This document shows, in pieces, positions 9,610 through 18,192 of a DNA stretch of 64,000 nucleotides. The notes below the pieces were generated by a model that worked only from the letters and a program-made list of their open reading frames with translations, had not been told where the DNA came from and searched no databases. A program made the translations under genes and the position numbers. This DNA comes from Sulfopaludibacter sp035606355 (GTDB lineage: Bacteria; Acidobacteriota; Terriglobia; Bryobacterales; Bryobacteraceae): assembly GCA_035606355.1 (NCBI GenBank), contig DATNFO010000001.1:38534-102533 (forward strand), written 5' to 3'. Within the stretch, counting starts at the first letter, position 1; the number at the start of each line of letters is the position of its first letter.

Positions 9610-9879
9610 ATGTGTCGAAACATAAGGCCGCTTTTCAATTTCGATCCCCCGGTTACCGAAGGGGAGATTCATGCGGCATCGATTCAATTCGTCAGGAAGA
9701 TCACGGGCTTTAACAAACCTTCGCAGGCGAACGAGGAGATTTTCGTTGCCGCCGTCGATGACATCGATGCAATCTGCAGCCGTCTTCTACGATCGCTAGC
9801 CACGAATGCGCCGGCCAAGAACCGCGAGAAGGAGGCGGCCAAGGCTAAAGCCCGCGCTGCACAGCGGTTTCGATCTTGA
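9610..9879 (+). CDS. DUF2277 family protein
   Basis: An 89-residue cytosolic protein that begins MCRNIRPLFNFDPPVTEGEI, the hallmark start of DUF2277, and continues with AASIQFVRKITGF. The C-terminus is a basic, Ala-rich helix. The family is small, widespread in soil bacteria and of unknown function. A GGAG a few bases before the ATG supports this start. It stands alone between the M1 peptidase and the SMP-30 gene. Confidence 0.9.
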   Translation: MCRNIRPLFNFDPPVTEGEIHAASIQFVRKITGFNKPSQANEEIFVAAVDDIDAICSRLLRSLATNAPAKNREKEAAKAKARAAQRFRS

Positions 9880-9977
9880 CGACAGGCTGGCGGCCATCTT
9901 GCTGCACGACCGCTCGTACGCCGTGCTTTTTCTCTGCTCTGCGCCGAGCCGCATTTGCACACCGCGTTCGATATAGA

Positions 9978-11012
9978 ATGTTGTCCGTGAGTAAAATCGG
10001 ACTTGTCTTTCTAATCTCGCTGGCAACTGCCGCCATGCCCGTCTGTGCGCAAGGCATTCAAAAGCTGGATGCCGCCATGGACGAATTGCTGGACGCCAAT
10101 GCGGCGGTGGAACGCGTCGCCACCGGCTTCGATAAATGGACCGAAGGCCCCGTATGGACGCATGCGCAGACCCTGCTGTTCGCCGAGATTCCGGCCAATA
10201 GCATCATTCAATGGAAGCCGGGGGGGAAGGCCGAAGTGTTTCTGCATCCGAGCGGCTACAAAGGATCGCAGCCCTTCACCGGACCGGAACCGGGCTCCAA
10301 CGGGATGACCGTCGACACCAAAGGCCGCCTCACCGTGGCCGGTCACGCTCAACGCAACGTATGGAGACTGGAGACGCTCGACGGCAAGGGCCGGGTGACG
10401 GTCCTCGCCGACACATTCGAAGGCAAGCCGCTCAACAGCCCGAACGATTTGGTGTACAGATCGGACGGCTCACTGTACTTCACGGATCCGCCTTACGGCC
10501 TGCCCACGCAACAGGACAATGACCCCGGCAAGAAATTGACCGTGAACGGCGTCTACCGAATTCGCGGCGCACGCAATCGTGCCGCCGGATCGCCGCCCGA
10601 TGGCGCGCAGGTGCAGTTGCTGATCAAAGATCTTACGCGGCCGAACGGCATTGCGTTCTCACCCGATGAAAAAACCCTGTACGTCAGCAACTCCGGTCCG
10701 CAAAAGTGGATGCGCTACACCGTAAATAGTGACGGAACAGTGGGCGAAGGCAAACTTCTCTTCGATGCTTCCGGCGAGAAGGGCGTCGGCGGACCTGACG
10801 GCATCAAGGTGGACCGCCGCGGGAATATTTGGGGCTCTGGACCCGGCGGCGTCTGGATTTTGTCGCCCGAGGGCAAACACCTGGGCACAATTCCCGTCCC
10901 GGAGCGGGTATCCAACGTCGCTTGGGGTGACCAGGACGGGAAGACGCTCAACATCACCGCGAGCACCAGCATCTATCGCATACGCACCAAGGTCGGCGGG
11001 GTTAAGCCGTAG
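9978..11012 (+). CDS. Exported SMP-30/gluconolactonase-family protein
   Basis: A 344-residue six-bladed propeller of the SMP-30/gluconolaconase/LRE type. The start at 9978 gives a signal peptide (MLSVSKIGLVFLISL, cleavage after VCAQ). The frame is open further upstream but that part is not protein-like, and GTG 9987 is an alternative start. Metal-site motifs are visible: WTEGPVW (Glu about 56), LNSPNDLVY and GGPDGIKVD. Family members hydrolyse sugar lactones such as gluconolactone with a divalent metal; the export signal places this one in the periplasm. It could act on lactones made by the quinoprotein dehydrogenases further along, which is an inference. Confidence 0.88.
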   Translation: MLSVSKIGLVFLISLATAAMPVCAQGIQKLDAAMDELLDANAAVERVATGFDKWTEGPVWTHAQTLLFAEIPANSIIQWKPGGKAEVFLHPSGYKGSQPFTGPEPGSNGMTVDTKGRLTVAGHAQRNVWRLETLDGKGRVTVLADTFEGKPLNSPNDLVYRSDGSLYFTDPPYGLPTQQDNDPGKKLTVNGVYRIRGARNRAAGSPPDGAQVQLLIKDLTRPNGIAFSPDEKTLYVSNSGPQKWMRYTVNSDGTVGEGKLLFDASGEKGVGGPDGIKVDRRGNIWGSGPGGVWILSPEGKHLGTIPVPERVSNVAWGDQDGKTLNITASTSIYRIRTKVGGVKP

Positions 11013-11634
11013 CTCGGGATCGATACAACAACCTGTTCGGGCTTCGGAAAGTCCACCTCAAGCGCTGTACCTGAGTTGCCGATAGCGCCGAATCAAATTG
11101 TTCGTGCGGAATAAGTCCAGGGCCCTTGGACATTCGCAAACAGATGACCGCGGGCGCCGCGGAAAGCGTATCCTGGATTTTCGCGACGCGAGCGTTGCAA
11201 AACTGCCGATACCGAAACACATGCAGGATTAGAGACCATGACGGACGGATTTCCTTGAGCAGCGCAGAGCGCAACTCGGCCCAAACCTGCGGGAAGCCTT
11301 TGTGGAATCAATGCGGCGGGAGGGCCTTGCATATCAACGCTCGGTACCTGTCACGCCAGTGGCGGCGGAAACCGTGCTGAGTAGGGACCAGAGATTGTGC
11401 GTGGGAGGCGTCTTCCGTCGGCACACACGATTATCTCCAGCCCGGCTGACTTGTTCGCAGCTGAGTTCACGCCTTGTACAGTTCGACAAATCCCCGGCGC
11501 CCCGGGTTGGTCGTTGCGCGATACGCGGTCAGCTTCCCAGTAAAGAGAAGTCGGCTCCCGCGGGTGAGGCGGCTTGCCATTCCCATAACTGCCGCCAAGT
11601 GTCTTCGTTTGGAATTGGCCCGCGAGTTGACTTT
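11013..11634. other. Gap with eroded sequence, no intact gene
   Basis: The minus strand stays open for about 90 codons at 11002-11274 but shows no recognisable motif. Nothing on the plus strand looks coding. It is part of a degraded tract running to 14.4 kb. Confidence 0.4.
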
Positions 11635-11712
11635 GCGGCTGCCGCTCGGATTGTCGAACTTCGGTGTGTTCGTCAGGTTGAACGTCTCCCCGCGCAACTC
11701 TAGATTGACCAT
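11635..11712 (-). pseudogene. Fragment of a TonB-receptor 3' end
   Basis: On the minus strand this codes VNLELRGETFNLTNTPKFDN, almost the same as residues encoded near 7210-7280 of the Oar-like receptor. The DNA is about 90% or more identical over roughly 75 bases by eye, but in opposite orientation. The barrel is lost on both sides. Confidence 0.7.
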
Positions 11713-11818
11713 GCTTGTTGCGGACGCCATTGTCATGCTGGTGTCGTTAGCGGCATGCTTTCTACCTGCTCGGCGAGCGGCATTGTTGGACCCTCTTGTC
11801 GCACTCCGTTCTGAATAG
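11711..11818 (+). pseudogene. C-terminal fragment of an FtsX/MacB-type permease
   Basis: The frame reads VADAIVMLVSLAACFLPARR then AALLDPLVALRSE and a stop. This is the characteristic last helix and tail of acidobacterial duplicated permeases (compare the ending of the intact gene at 29512: ASYLPAWRATKVDTMTALREV). No upstream part of the gene remains in frame. Confidence 0.7.
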
Positions 11819-12038
11819 ATCGGGCAAGCGCGACGCCTCCGCTTAAGCGCTCTGCTCAGGGAAGAAGGCTTGTTACAGATAGCCGGAACGCTATTGCTTT
11901 GATTTTGGTTGCAGATCCGATTTCGGCGGAAGGAGGGTGGGCTGATCGCCCGTATAAAAGCGGGTTACCTTTTCGAACCCGGCTCGTATCTCCTTTGGAA
12001 GGGAAAGCCGGCCCGTTTTTTGAAAACAATTCGCCTCC

Positions 12039-12046
12039 AGGAGGGG
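12039..12046 (+). promoter_or_regulatory. Strong ribosome binding site deciding a TTG start
   Basis: AGGAGGGG lies a few bases before TTG 12051. No ATG or GTG is placed correctly, so this site fixes the start of the secreted HExxH protein. Confidence 0.7.
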
Positions 12047-12050
12047 TAAT

Positions 12051-13025
12051 TTGTACAAGGAACTCGTTATTCTCGCCGTATTGCTGCCCACCGCCTGCAT
12101 CGCCGCGAGCGAACGCGTAGACCTAGAGGGGCTGGTGCTGTCAGTATCGGACGCGCGCTGCGCGCAGATCTTTCACATCGTGGACCAGCTATCGTTGTGG
12201 GATGTGTACTCGCACCGGCAGTATTCGCGCTGGGCAGAAGACACTCACCTGCTCGACCAAGCTGACCGCGAGCTGCTGAAGAAGCATGCGGAGCTACGCA
12301 AGAAGCGGGGTTGGGGAAACGGGTTCGAGCAGACGTTCCTGGTGGATGACTCCATCGAGCATGCAGCCGCTACAGGCATTGCGGCCGGACTGCTCAGAGC
12401 GGATGAGGCGAATGCCGAGCGCGATATCCTCCTGCACTTCGCGCCCAAACTGGAGCCGTTATTGCAGGAACGGCAGGCGGCAATCAATGCTATCCAAAAA
12501 CAGCTCGTCGCTCGACGAGCCGAGTTGGCACCGCTTGTGCAGCAGTTAGCGCATTTTGGCGAAATTAAGGAGCCGCCAACGGTGGCGGTCTTCCTGGTGT
12601 CCAATGCCGAAGAGCGAGACGGTGGAGGTGGGGCCAATGGCGGCAGGATTGTGGTTGAAGTGCCACTCCGAGATCCGATAGGCGTGCTGTTGCACGAGTC
12701 GCTGCATCAGCTGCTCCGCCCGCAGGAGCCGGCGATTAAAGCTGCGGCGGAAGCGGCTGGAATGGATTCAACTCTGCTTAAAGAGGGAATTGCTTACGCG
12801 CTGTACCCCGGTGTCACTGCAGATACGGAGCAGGGGGATCGGTTAGTCGAGGATTTGGTCCGGATGCAACTGCGTGGCGCGCCGGCTTCGGACCATTTTC
12901 TTCAGTTCAACCAGCTCGCGGCTGTGATTCGCCCGCTGCTTAAAGCAGCGCTGGCCCCTAACGAGACGATTTCAACTTTCCTGCCCAGAGCCACTGCAAA
13001 GTGGCGGGCTGTGACCACCCTATAG
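12051..13025 (+). CDS. Exported HExxH protein, probable metalloprotease of unknown family
   Basis: A 324-residue protein starting at TTG with a signal peptide ending near TACIAAS. Residues about 60-180 are charged and helical (long run of Leu/Glu/Arg/Ala around LLQERQAAINAIQKQLVARR). A HESLHQLL motif (H215, E216, H219) is followed by LLKEGIAYAL with E245, which together would make a gluzincin-type zinc site. I do not recognise the family. The layout suggests a small periplasmic or lipid-facing peptidase, but activity is inference. It is intact although both sides are full of gene remnants. Confidence 0.75.
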   Translation: MYKELVILAVLLPTACIAASERVDLEGLVLSVSDARCAQIFHIVDQLSLWDVYSHRQYSRWAEDTHLLDQADRELLKKHAELRKKRGWGNGFEQTFLVDDSIEHAAATGIAAGLLRADEANAERDILLHFAPKLEPLLQERQAAINAIQKQLVARRAELAPLVQQLAHFGEIKEPPTVAVFLVSNAEERDGGGGANGGRIVVEVPLRDPIGVLLHESLHQLLRPQEPAIKAAAEAAGMDSTLLKEGIAYALYPGVTADTEQGDRLVEDLVRMQLRGAPASDHFLQFNQLAAVIRPLLKAALAPNETISTFLPRATAKWRAVTTL

Positions 13026-13165
13026 GTGTTGACGGTGCATCGCGACGAACCGCCGTGACTTGAAGTCCGGCACCGCGCGCACGAACCGGAGGGCTCCACA
13101 GTGTCGTGAACGACGGGCCGCAGTCCTGGGAAACGTACACCGGCACGCGTCGTCCAAATGCGATA

Positions 13166-13303
13166 TTTCGGAGCCTTGGTATCGCAGAGACGGCGGAGGG
13201 GCTGGGCGTGTCCGCCGTCACTGTCACTCGAGACTGGCAAGCCGCGCGGGCTTGGCTGGCGCGGGAACTCGGCGCCGGCGCGGATAGGATTGGAGTCACC
13301 TAG
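13166..13303 (+). pseudogene. C-terminal remnant of an ECF sigma factor
   Basis: The frame reads GIAETAEGLGVSAVTVTRDW then QAARAWLARELG, the sigma-4 helix-turn-helix of acidobacterial ECF sigma factors that recognises the -35 element. The sigma-2 part is missing, and the sequence before it is unrelated. It cannot make a functional sigma factor. Confidence 0.65.
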
Positions 13304-13692
13304 TTCTGGACGCGCCCGCTTAACAGCTCAAAGGCTTCCTTGTAGGCGTTAGCGTTAACCCCAGTCTAGTCAATCGCGCGCCAACGCGGCGAGTCCCGTT
13401 TTCAAGAAGCGATGTTCGGTTTCGGTCACGGGCAAAAGAGCAACGCTTGCTATCCAAACATGGTTGTGGGGTGCCGCACCCGTTAGTCACCTACGGTCCA
13501 AAAACCGATGAATCCGTGGAGGTCGAGGACCCATTACCAAGTCGCCTGGCTCTCTTGGCCTCGATCCACTGCTGTTCAAACTTGCCAACCCGCAACGCCA
13601 AGTGCTCCCATTAGCCTTCGGAAATCTGGAGCGCTCGGACCTCCTGAATCGCCGCGCTGAAGTACTGGGTCGTTAGCTGCAACGAGTTCGCC
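13304..13692. other. Gap with no recognisable gene
   Basis: Only short frames are present on both strands and none shows a familiar motif. No repeat or clear hairpin was seen. Confidence 0.4.
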
Positions 13693-14057
13693 ATGGGTCT
13701 CCGCCATATCTTTCGCAGACTAGCCGGCGCGCCCGGATTCACTGTGATGGCCGTCGCAACGCTCGCGCTTGGCATCGGCATCAACACTGTGGTGTTCACG
13801 CTGTACGGCTCGGTGGCTTCAGGCAGTTCCCCGTTCACGCCCCTGAGGAGATGGTCCGTTTCGGATGGCATAGCGGCGGGTTTCCATCGGACAAGTTTTC
13901 GTGGAGCCAATACCAGAGGTTGGCCGAAATCACGCGTTCGTTCAGGTCAGTGATCGCCACGTCGACTCCGCAAACGTTCATCTGCCGGTTACCGGATTCG
14001 GCACCCGGTACCACAGCACTTATCGCATGCCGCCATCGCCATGTTTCGTGTCCGTAG
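13693..14057 (+). pseudogene. N-terminal remnant of a duplicated FtsX/MacB permease
   Basis: The first frame reads LRHIFRRLAGAPGFTVMAVA and TLALGIGINTVVFTLYGSVA, the first membrane helix of this permease class (compare VAVLTLALGVGANTAIF in the intact gene at 29512). Near 13820-13850 the reading moves to another frame (MVRFGWHSGGFPSDKFSWSQ, then RSFRSVIATSTP), which is the start of the periplasmic domain. It then decays after about 14000. The usual prefix domain before the first helix is absent. Confidence 0.7.
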
Positions 14058-14378
14058 CTCACTCCCAGCCTGGTCGCCGGCTCTCACTTCGTTGGGCTAT
14101 GTTCGCCGTGGTGCTGCCCATTTAGCTTCCGGCGAAGCTGGTTGGGAACTCGTCCAAATTGTCACGGAGGGCGGCGACGCCGTTAGTTGGGCCGGCGGAT
14201 TGCCGCTGGCCATCTTCAAGATGTACGAATACGCCGAAATTACAGCGAATTGAGGAGCAGTACGAGTTTACGACGAGAAGCACGAGACCGGGCCGGCTCA
14301 CGGCCGCTCACGCCGGGCACGAACTAAGCACCGGGCGTGCTGGCGGGCGCCCTGCGGTTCTGTGGTAGTATCCCCGTC
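14058..14378. other. Gap with no recognisable gene
   Basis: A short frame ends at 14253 but shows no known motif; it may be the further decay of the permease remnant. The last part must hold the promoter of the MBL-fold gene, but no convincing elements were seen. Confidence 0.35.
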
Positions 14379-15602
14379 ATGCGGCGATTCAATTTTTTTG
14401 CACTTGGGGTGGTCCTGGTTTGCGCTGTGGCAAGCGCGCAGCCTTCGAAGACGTTTGACGAGTATGTGGTGGATACCGAAGGGGGCCACGCGGTCCTATT
14501 CGTATCTCCCACTGGGGAAGCATTGCTGGAAGACACCGGGAATCCCGGGACACGCGATACCGACCGGATCATGGAGGTGATCAACGCCGCCGGCGTAAAA
14601 CAGATCGATCACCTGATCATCACGCACTACCACGTGGACCACATCGGCGGACTGGAGGAACTGGCGAAGCGTATCGAGATCAAGCATTACATCGATCACG
14701 GGCCGACCGTGGAAGAACGCGAGCAGGTGCGGGACTTTCAGGCGAAGTACGCCGAGCTTTACTCGAAAGCCAAGCACACAGTAGTCAAACCCGGCGACAA
14801 GATTTCCTTTGGTCCGGTGGACGTCACTGTGGTGACTTCGGCCAAACAGGTGATCAAGAAGCCGCTGCCGGGCGGCGGAATTCCGAATCCCGCCTGCGCG
14901 GAATTCAAAGCGCGCGACGATTCCGATACTCAGGCGGAGAACAAGCAATCGGTGGGGGTCGTTTACAGCTACGGAAAGTACCGGTCCGTGGATCTCGGCG
15001 ACTTCACCTTCAATGAGGAGGAGCAGCTGATGTGTCCGTCAAATCCGATCGGCCACGTCAGCTTGTTTTTGACGTCGCATCACGGGATCAATCAATCGAA
15101 CTCCGTCGCACTGATACACGGCCTTGCACCGACCGTTGCCATCATGCACAATTCGACGCGAAAAGGCGGCGCACTCACGACTATGCAAGCCCTCTGGACG
15201 TCTCCCGGATTGCAGGATCTTTGGCAGCTTCACTGGGCATATGCCGCCGGCCTGGAATACAACACGCCTGGATTGTTCATCGCCAACACCGAAGATCCGG
15301 CGACCGTTGCAGGAGTGATTACGGGCGCCATTCCGGCCGGCTTTGGAGGTTTGGGCGGCGGACGTGGAGCCGGGCGCGGGGCCGGTGCGCCACCCGCTGC
15401 CGGTGCGCCACCCGCTGCCGGGGCACCTCCGCAGGTCGGCGCTACCCCGCCCCCGGGCCGCGGTCCGGGTGGTTTCGGCGGTGGCCGCGGCGGCCATAAC
15501 GGCCCGGCATTTTATATCAAGGTGTCGGCGCGGCCGGACGGATCGTTCACGGTTACGAACACACGCAATAACTTCAGCAAGACCTATAACGCGGCTAAGT
15601 AA
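14379..15602 (+). CDS. Exported MBL-fold metallohydrolase with Gly/Pro-rich insert
   Basis: A 407-residue protein. ATG 14379 gives a clean signal peptide (MRRFNFFALGVVLVCAVASA). The metallo-beta-lactamase metal motif THYHVDH (H83, H85, D87, H88) is followed by further ligand-like positions such as DLGDFTF and SHHG. The layout resembles the soluble hydrolase domain of ComEC-type proteins. The enzyme probably cleaves a phosphoester or similar bond in the periplasm; the substrate is unknown. Residues about 320-374 are a low-complexity insert of GGGRGAG and a repeated AGAPPA unit, absent from typical family members. The gene ends just before a two-way hairpin. Confidence 0.85.
   Translation: MRRFNFFALGVVLVCAVASAQPSKTFDEYVVDTEGGHAVLFVSPTGEALLEDTGNPGTRDTDRIMEVINAAGVKQIDHLIITHYHVDHIGGLEELAKRIEIKHYIDHGPTVEEREQVRDFQAKYAELYSKAKHTVVKPGDKISFGPVDVTVVTSAKQVIKKPLPGGGIPNPACAEFKARDDSDTQAENKQSVGVVYSYGKYRSVDLGDFTFNEEEQLMCPSNPIGHVSLFLTSHHGINQSNSVALIHGLAPTVAIMHNSTRKGGALTTMQALWTSPGLQDLWQLHWAYAAGLEYNTPGLFIANTEDPATVAGVITGAIPAGFGGLGGGRGAGRGAGAPPAAGAPPAAGAPPQVGATPPPGRGPGGFGGGRGGHNGPAFYIKVSARPDGSFTVTNTRNNFSKTYNAAK
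15381..15431 (+). repeat. 18-bp tandem repeat inside the MBL-fold gene
   Basis: GCCGGTGCGCCACCCGCT occurs twice in a row (15381-15398 and 15399-15416), followed by a degenerate third copy. It encodes AGAPPA repeats and probably expands by slippage. Confidence 0.85.
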
Positions 15603-15614
15603 CTTACGAGACGT

Positions 15615-15674
15615 GTCTCCCCGAAGGCGCCTTCGACGATCTCGAGATGCGACGTCGAGGGCGCCTTCGGAGAC
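15615..15674. terminator. Two-way hairpin between convergent genes
   Basis: The arm at 15615-15631 (GTCTCCCCGAAGGCGCC) pairs with 15660-15674 (GGCGCCTTCGGAGAC) with a two-base bulge. It lies between the stops of the convergent genes at 15602 and 15684. No long T-run follows, so termination is inferred from position. Confidence 0.55.
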
Positions 15675-15683
15675 CAGTATGCG

Positions 15684-16862
15684 TTAGTTCTTGGCGTACT
15701 TCTTCAAATCGGCTTCCGACACTTCGCCGCCGTACACATTCCCTGCGGCATCGGCAGTGACGCCTTCGACTCCGTGCGTCCCGTTGTAATCCATATGTTC
15801 CATGTCGGTGTATGGAATGAAGGCCCGGACCTTGCCGTCTTTCACGCTTCCGATGCGAATTCCCCGCTTGAAGCCTGGATTGCGGGGCGGGTTGGACTCC
15901 GAGTCGGCGGAATAAAGGACGTCGTTGCCATCGATATAGAGCCCGCTGGGACGCCCGAACTGCCGCCAGATTTCCAGCAGTTTCCCGTCGCTCGAAAAGA
16001 CCTGAATCCGGCTGTTGGCACGATCGCCGACAAACAGCCGTCCTTGCGAATCCAGCGCCACCGCGTGCGGGGTGTCGAATTCACCTGGGCCAGTCCCTTT
16101 CTTCCCCCACTCCATGAGGAACTTCCCATCCTTGTTGAACTTCATGATGCGCGAAACGGTGTTCTCATGGCCGTCCGCCACGAAGATGTCGCCGTTCGGC
16201 GCAGTGACAAGTGCGCACGGCCCGTTGAACGTATCGTGGGTCAAACCCGCTTCGCCGGCCTTTCCAAGCTTCATCAGAACCTTGCCGTCAGGGCTGAACT
16301 TGATTACCTGGTTGCCCTTGCCGTTGGAGGCGCGAGCGTCCGCCACCCAAACGTTTCCGTCCTTGTCGACCCAAAGCCCGTGCGGGTACACCAGGAGGCC
16401 CGCACCAAAGTTTTTCAGCATCTTGCCGCTGGCATCGAATTCGAAAATGGGAGCGAGATCGGAGTTGCCGCAGGCTCCCGGTCCCGTAACACATCGGTCG
16501 GCGACCCAGATGTTGCCGTCGGGCCCGGCGCCGATGGCGCTGATGGCGCCGAGTTTCCTGCCGGCCGGCAATTGCGGCCAGTTCGGAACTTCGCGATACG
16601 GATCGGGTTGGGAATTCGGCAATTGCGCTTCGCCATCGACGTACTTCACGCCATCGATGGTTCGAAACTGGTTGACGTTGGGGTCAGGCGCGCCTGCCAT
16701 TCCGCGGCCGCCCCTGCCGCCCCTGCCGCCTCTTCCGCCGGCCGGCGAGGCTTGCCCCGCGGGCGGGTTGGGAGGTTGACCGTGCAAGGCATTGGGAACT
16801 AAATTCAGCGCCATGATGGCGCTTATTGCCAGTTTGGCCGGATTCGTAAATCGTCTTGGCAT
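15684..16862 (-). CDS. Exported NHL-repeat six-bladed propeller protein
   Basis: A 392-residue secreted propeller. Residues 1-29 are a signal peptide (ending ALHGQ). A short run of four GGRG units follows, then NHL-type repeats with recurring phrases such as GPDGNIWVADR, DKDGNVWVADA and APNGDIFVADG. The closest known group is the propeller related to peptidyl-alpha-hydroxyglycine alpha-amidating lyase, but catalytic residues cannot be assigned safely, so a binding role is equally possible. It converges with the MBL-fold gene and is divergent from the PEBP gene at 16923, with about 60 bp for both promoters. Confidence 0.85.
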   Translation of the reverse strand: MPRRFTNPAKLAISAIMALNLVPNALHGQPPNPPAGQASPAGGRGGRGGRGGRGMAGAPDPNVNQFRTIDGVKYVDGEAQLPNSQPDPYREVPNWPQLPAGRKLGAISAIGAGPDGNIWVADRCVTGPGACGNSDLAPIFEFDASGKMLKNFGAGLLVYPHGLWVDKDGNVWVADARASNGKGNQVIKFSPDGKVLMKLGKAGEAGLTHDTFNGPCALVTAPNGDIFVADGHENTVSRIMKFNKDGKFLMEWGKKGTGPGEFDTPHAVALDSQGRLFVGDRANSRIQVFSSDGKLLEIWRQFGRPSGLYIDGNDVLYSADSESNPPRNPGFKRGIRIGSVKDGKVRAFIPYTDMEHMDYNGTHGVEGVTADAAGNVYGGEVSEADLKKYAKN

Positions 16863-16922
16863 TTTTGTACTGTATCACCGCGGCCCCTCCGCAGCGCACA
16901 AATCCGCGCTAGGATAAGACCC

Positions 16923-17513
16923 ATGCGATTAATCTCCGTAGCATGTATGGTGCTTGGGTTGACCCTTGCCGCGACTGCGCAATCGGGGCGTGGCGCCGCG
17001 CCGGCCCCAGCGATGACCCTGACGATTCCGGGATATTCCGACGGCGGCCACATTCCCGTTAAGTTCTCCCAAGCCGCGCCTGGAGTTGCGCCTGGCGAGG
17101 GCACGTCGCCGGCGATGCAGTGGGCCAACGCGCCCTCGGGCACGCAAAGTTTCGTGATTCACATGCACGATATGGACGTTACTCGCAACAAGACCAGCGA
17201 CGACCAGGTGCATTGGGTTGTCTGGAACATTCCTTCCTCGGTCACCGGTTTTCCGCAGGGCGTACCCAAGGGCTCGCAAATGCCCGACGGCGCCTATCAA
17301 ATCAGTGCTACCGGCCCGATGTACCGCGGTCCCGGAGCGCCCGCCAATGGCCCGTACCATCACTACGTCATCGAGTTATACGCGCTGGATTCGAAACTCG
17401 ACGTGAAGCCCTCAGCCGATGCGTTCGCAACGCGGGCAGACGTGATCAAAGCGATTCAGGGCCACATCTTAGGGAAGGCGGTTTACACCGGGCTTTTCAA
17501 ACGGCCGGAGTAA
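16923..17513 (+). CDS. Exported YbhB/YbcL (PEBP) family protein
   Basis: A 196-residue protein with a signal peptide (MRLISVACMVLGLTLAATAQ). The PEBP fold is shown by the conserved TSPAMQWANAP, the ligand-site motif VIHMHDMDV, VHWVVWNIP, and the late GPYHHYVIELYALD. Bacterial members bind small anionic or phospho-ligands, and some inhibit serine proteases; the exact role here is unknown. Its stop is one base from the stop of the convergent Cys-rich gene, so the two messages overlap at their ends. Confidence 0.9.
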   Translation: MRLISVACMVLGLTLAATAQSGRGAAPAPAMTLTIPGYSDGGHIPVKFSQAAPGVAPGEGTSPAMQWANAPSGTQSFVIHMHDMDVTRNKTSDDQVHWVVWNIPSSVTGFPQGVPKGSQMPDGAYQISATGPMYRGPGAPANGPYHHYVIELYALDSKLDVKPSADAFATRADVIKAIQGHILGKAVYTGLFKRPE

Positions 17514-17514
17514 G

Positions 17515-18192
17515 TTACTTCTGCCGTGTGCGAGCTTCTTCGAGTATTCGTTTTGCGCGCGAAGGATTGAAAACTCCGCAGGAACAGAAACGCGTCATAT
17601 AGGTCGCCGCCTCCACCGGTGTGCGGCGGCCTTCCTTCACCCAATCCACCATCTTTTTAGCGAACGAAGCGCTCACCATGCCATGACCGCACATGGTGGA
17701 AAGCTTGAGCACGTCTTCACTCGGCAGATGCTCGGTGCGGCCCTCGAAGCCCAGCGAATAGCCCACGCTATGGCGGCAGGCATTGGCCTCATGGCAGCAC
17801 TGCTCGGCGCCATCAATCGAGGTGCTGATATTCACGCTCAGTCCCAGGTCAGCGGCCTTGACGGTCTTTAGAAAATCCTCCGCCGCCACGCGATTGTCGA
17901 AAACCGCGGCTGCGGTCGTCAGAGTATTCAGTCCGTCGATGACTGCCCGAAAATCCGGCCGCACGTCGCGCTTCCAATGCGATGCCGGGTTCATGGATTT
18001 GGACGCCCGTAGCGCGCCGCCATGTCTCGCGTCCCCCAGGTTCACCGGGTTAAACGGCAGAGCCATCTCCAGAAACCGTCGCAGTTTGGGAACCGCGCCT
18101 TCGTCGTTCCGGCCGCGGCAGCACATCGCAAACACCACATAATCGTCGCGAAAGCTGTCTGCGTCTCCATAGCGGTGCAGAGTATTGGTCAT
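17515..18192 (-). CDS. Cys-rich protein, last gene of the amidohydrolase operon
   Basis: I do not recognise this 225-residue cytosolic protein. It has eight cysteines in patterns that suggest metal or Fe-S binding: CC (24-25), CCHEANAC (132-139), C168 in MCGHG and CSC (203-205). A middle helical part carries VAAEDFLKTVKAADLGLSVN and a conserved-looking HSVGYSLGFEGRTEH. Its start overlaps the stop of the ferredoxin gene by four bases (ATGA type), which implies coupled translation and probably a physical complex with that protein. It could be a reductase subunit or an Fe-S carrier; both are inference. Confidence 0.75.
   Translation of the reverse strand: MTNTLHRYGDADSFRDDYVVFAMCCRGRNDEGAVPKLRRFLEMALPFNPVNLGDARHGGALRASKSMNPASHWKRDVRPDFRAVIDGLNTLTTAAAVFDNRVAAEDFLKTVKAADLGLSVNISTSIDGAEQCCHEANACRHSVGYSLGFEGRTEHLPSEDVLKLSTMCGHGMVSASFAKKMVDWVKEGRRTPVEAATYMTRFCSCGVFNPSRAKRILEEARTRQK

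Noticed and set aside
12958..13299. Minus-strand frame with a BNR-like phrase (VYVSQDCGPSFTTLW)
   Set aside because: One weak match only; the plus strand of the same bases encodes the clearer ECF sigma remnant.
15381..15431. Short regular repeats considered as CRISPR
   Set aside because: Units are head-to-tail with no spacers and lie in frame within a coding gene.
15774..16802. Plus-strand frame of 342 codons
   Set aside because: Antisense to the NHL propeller gene; no start signal or family motif.
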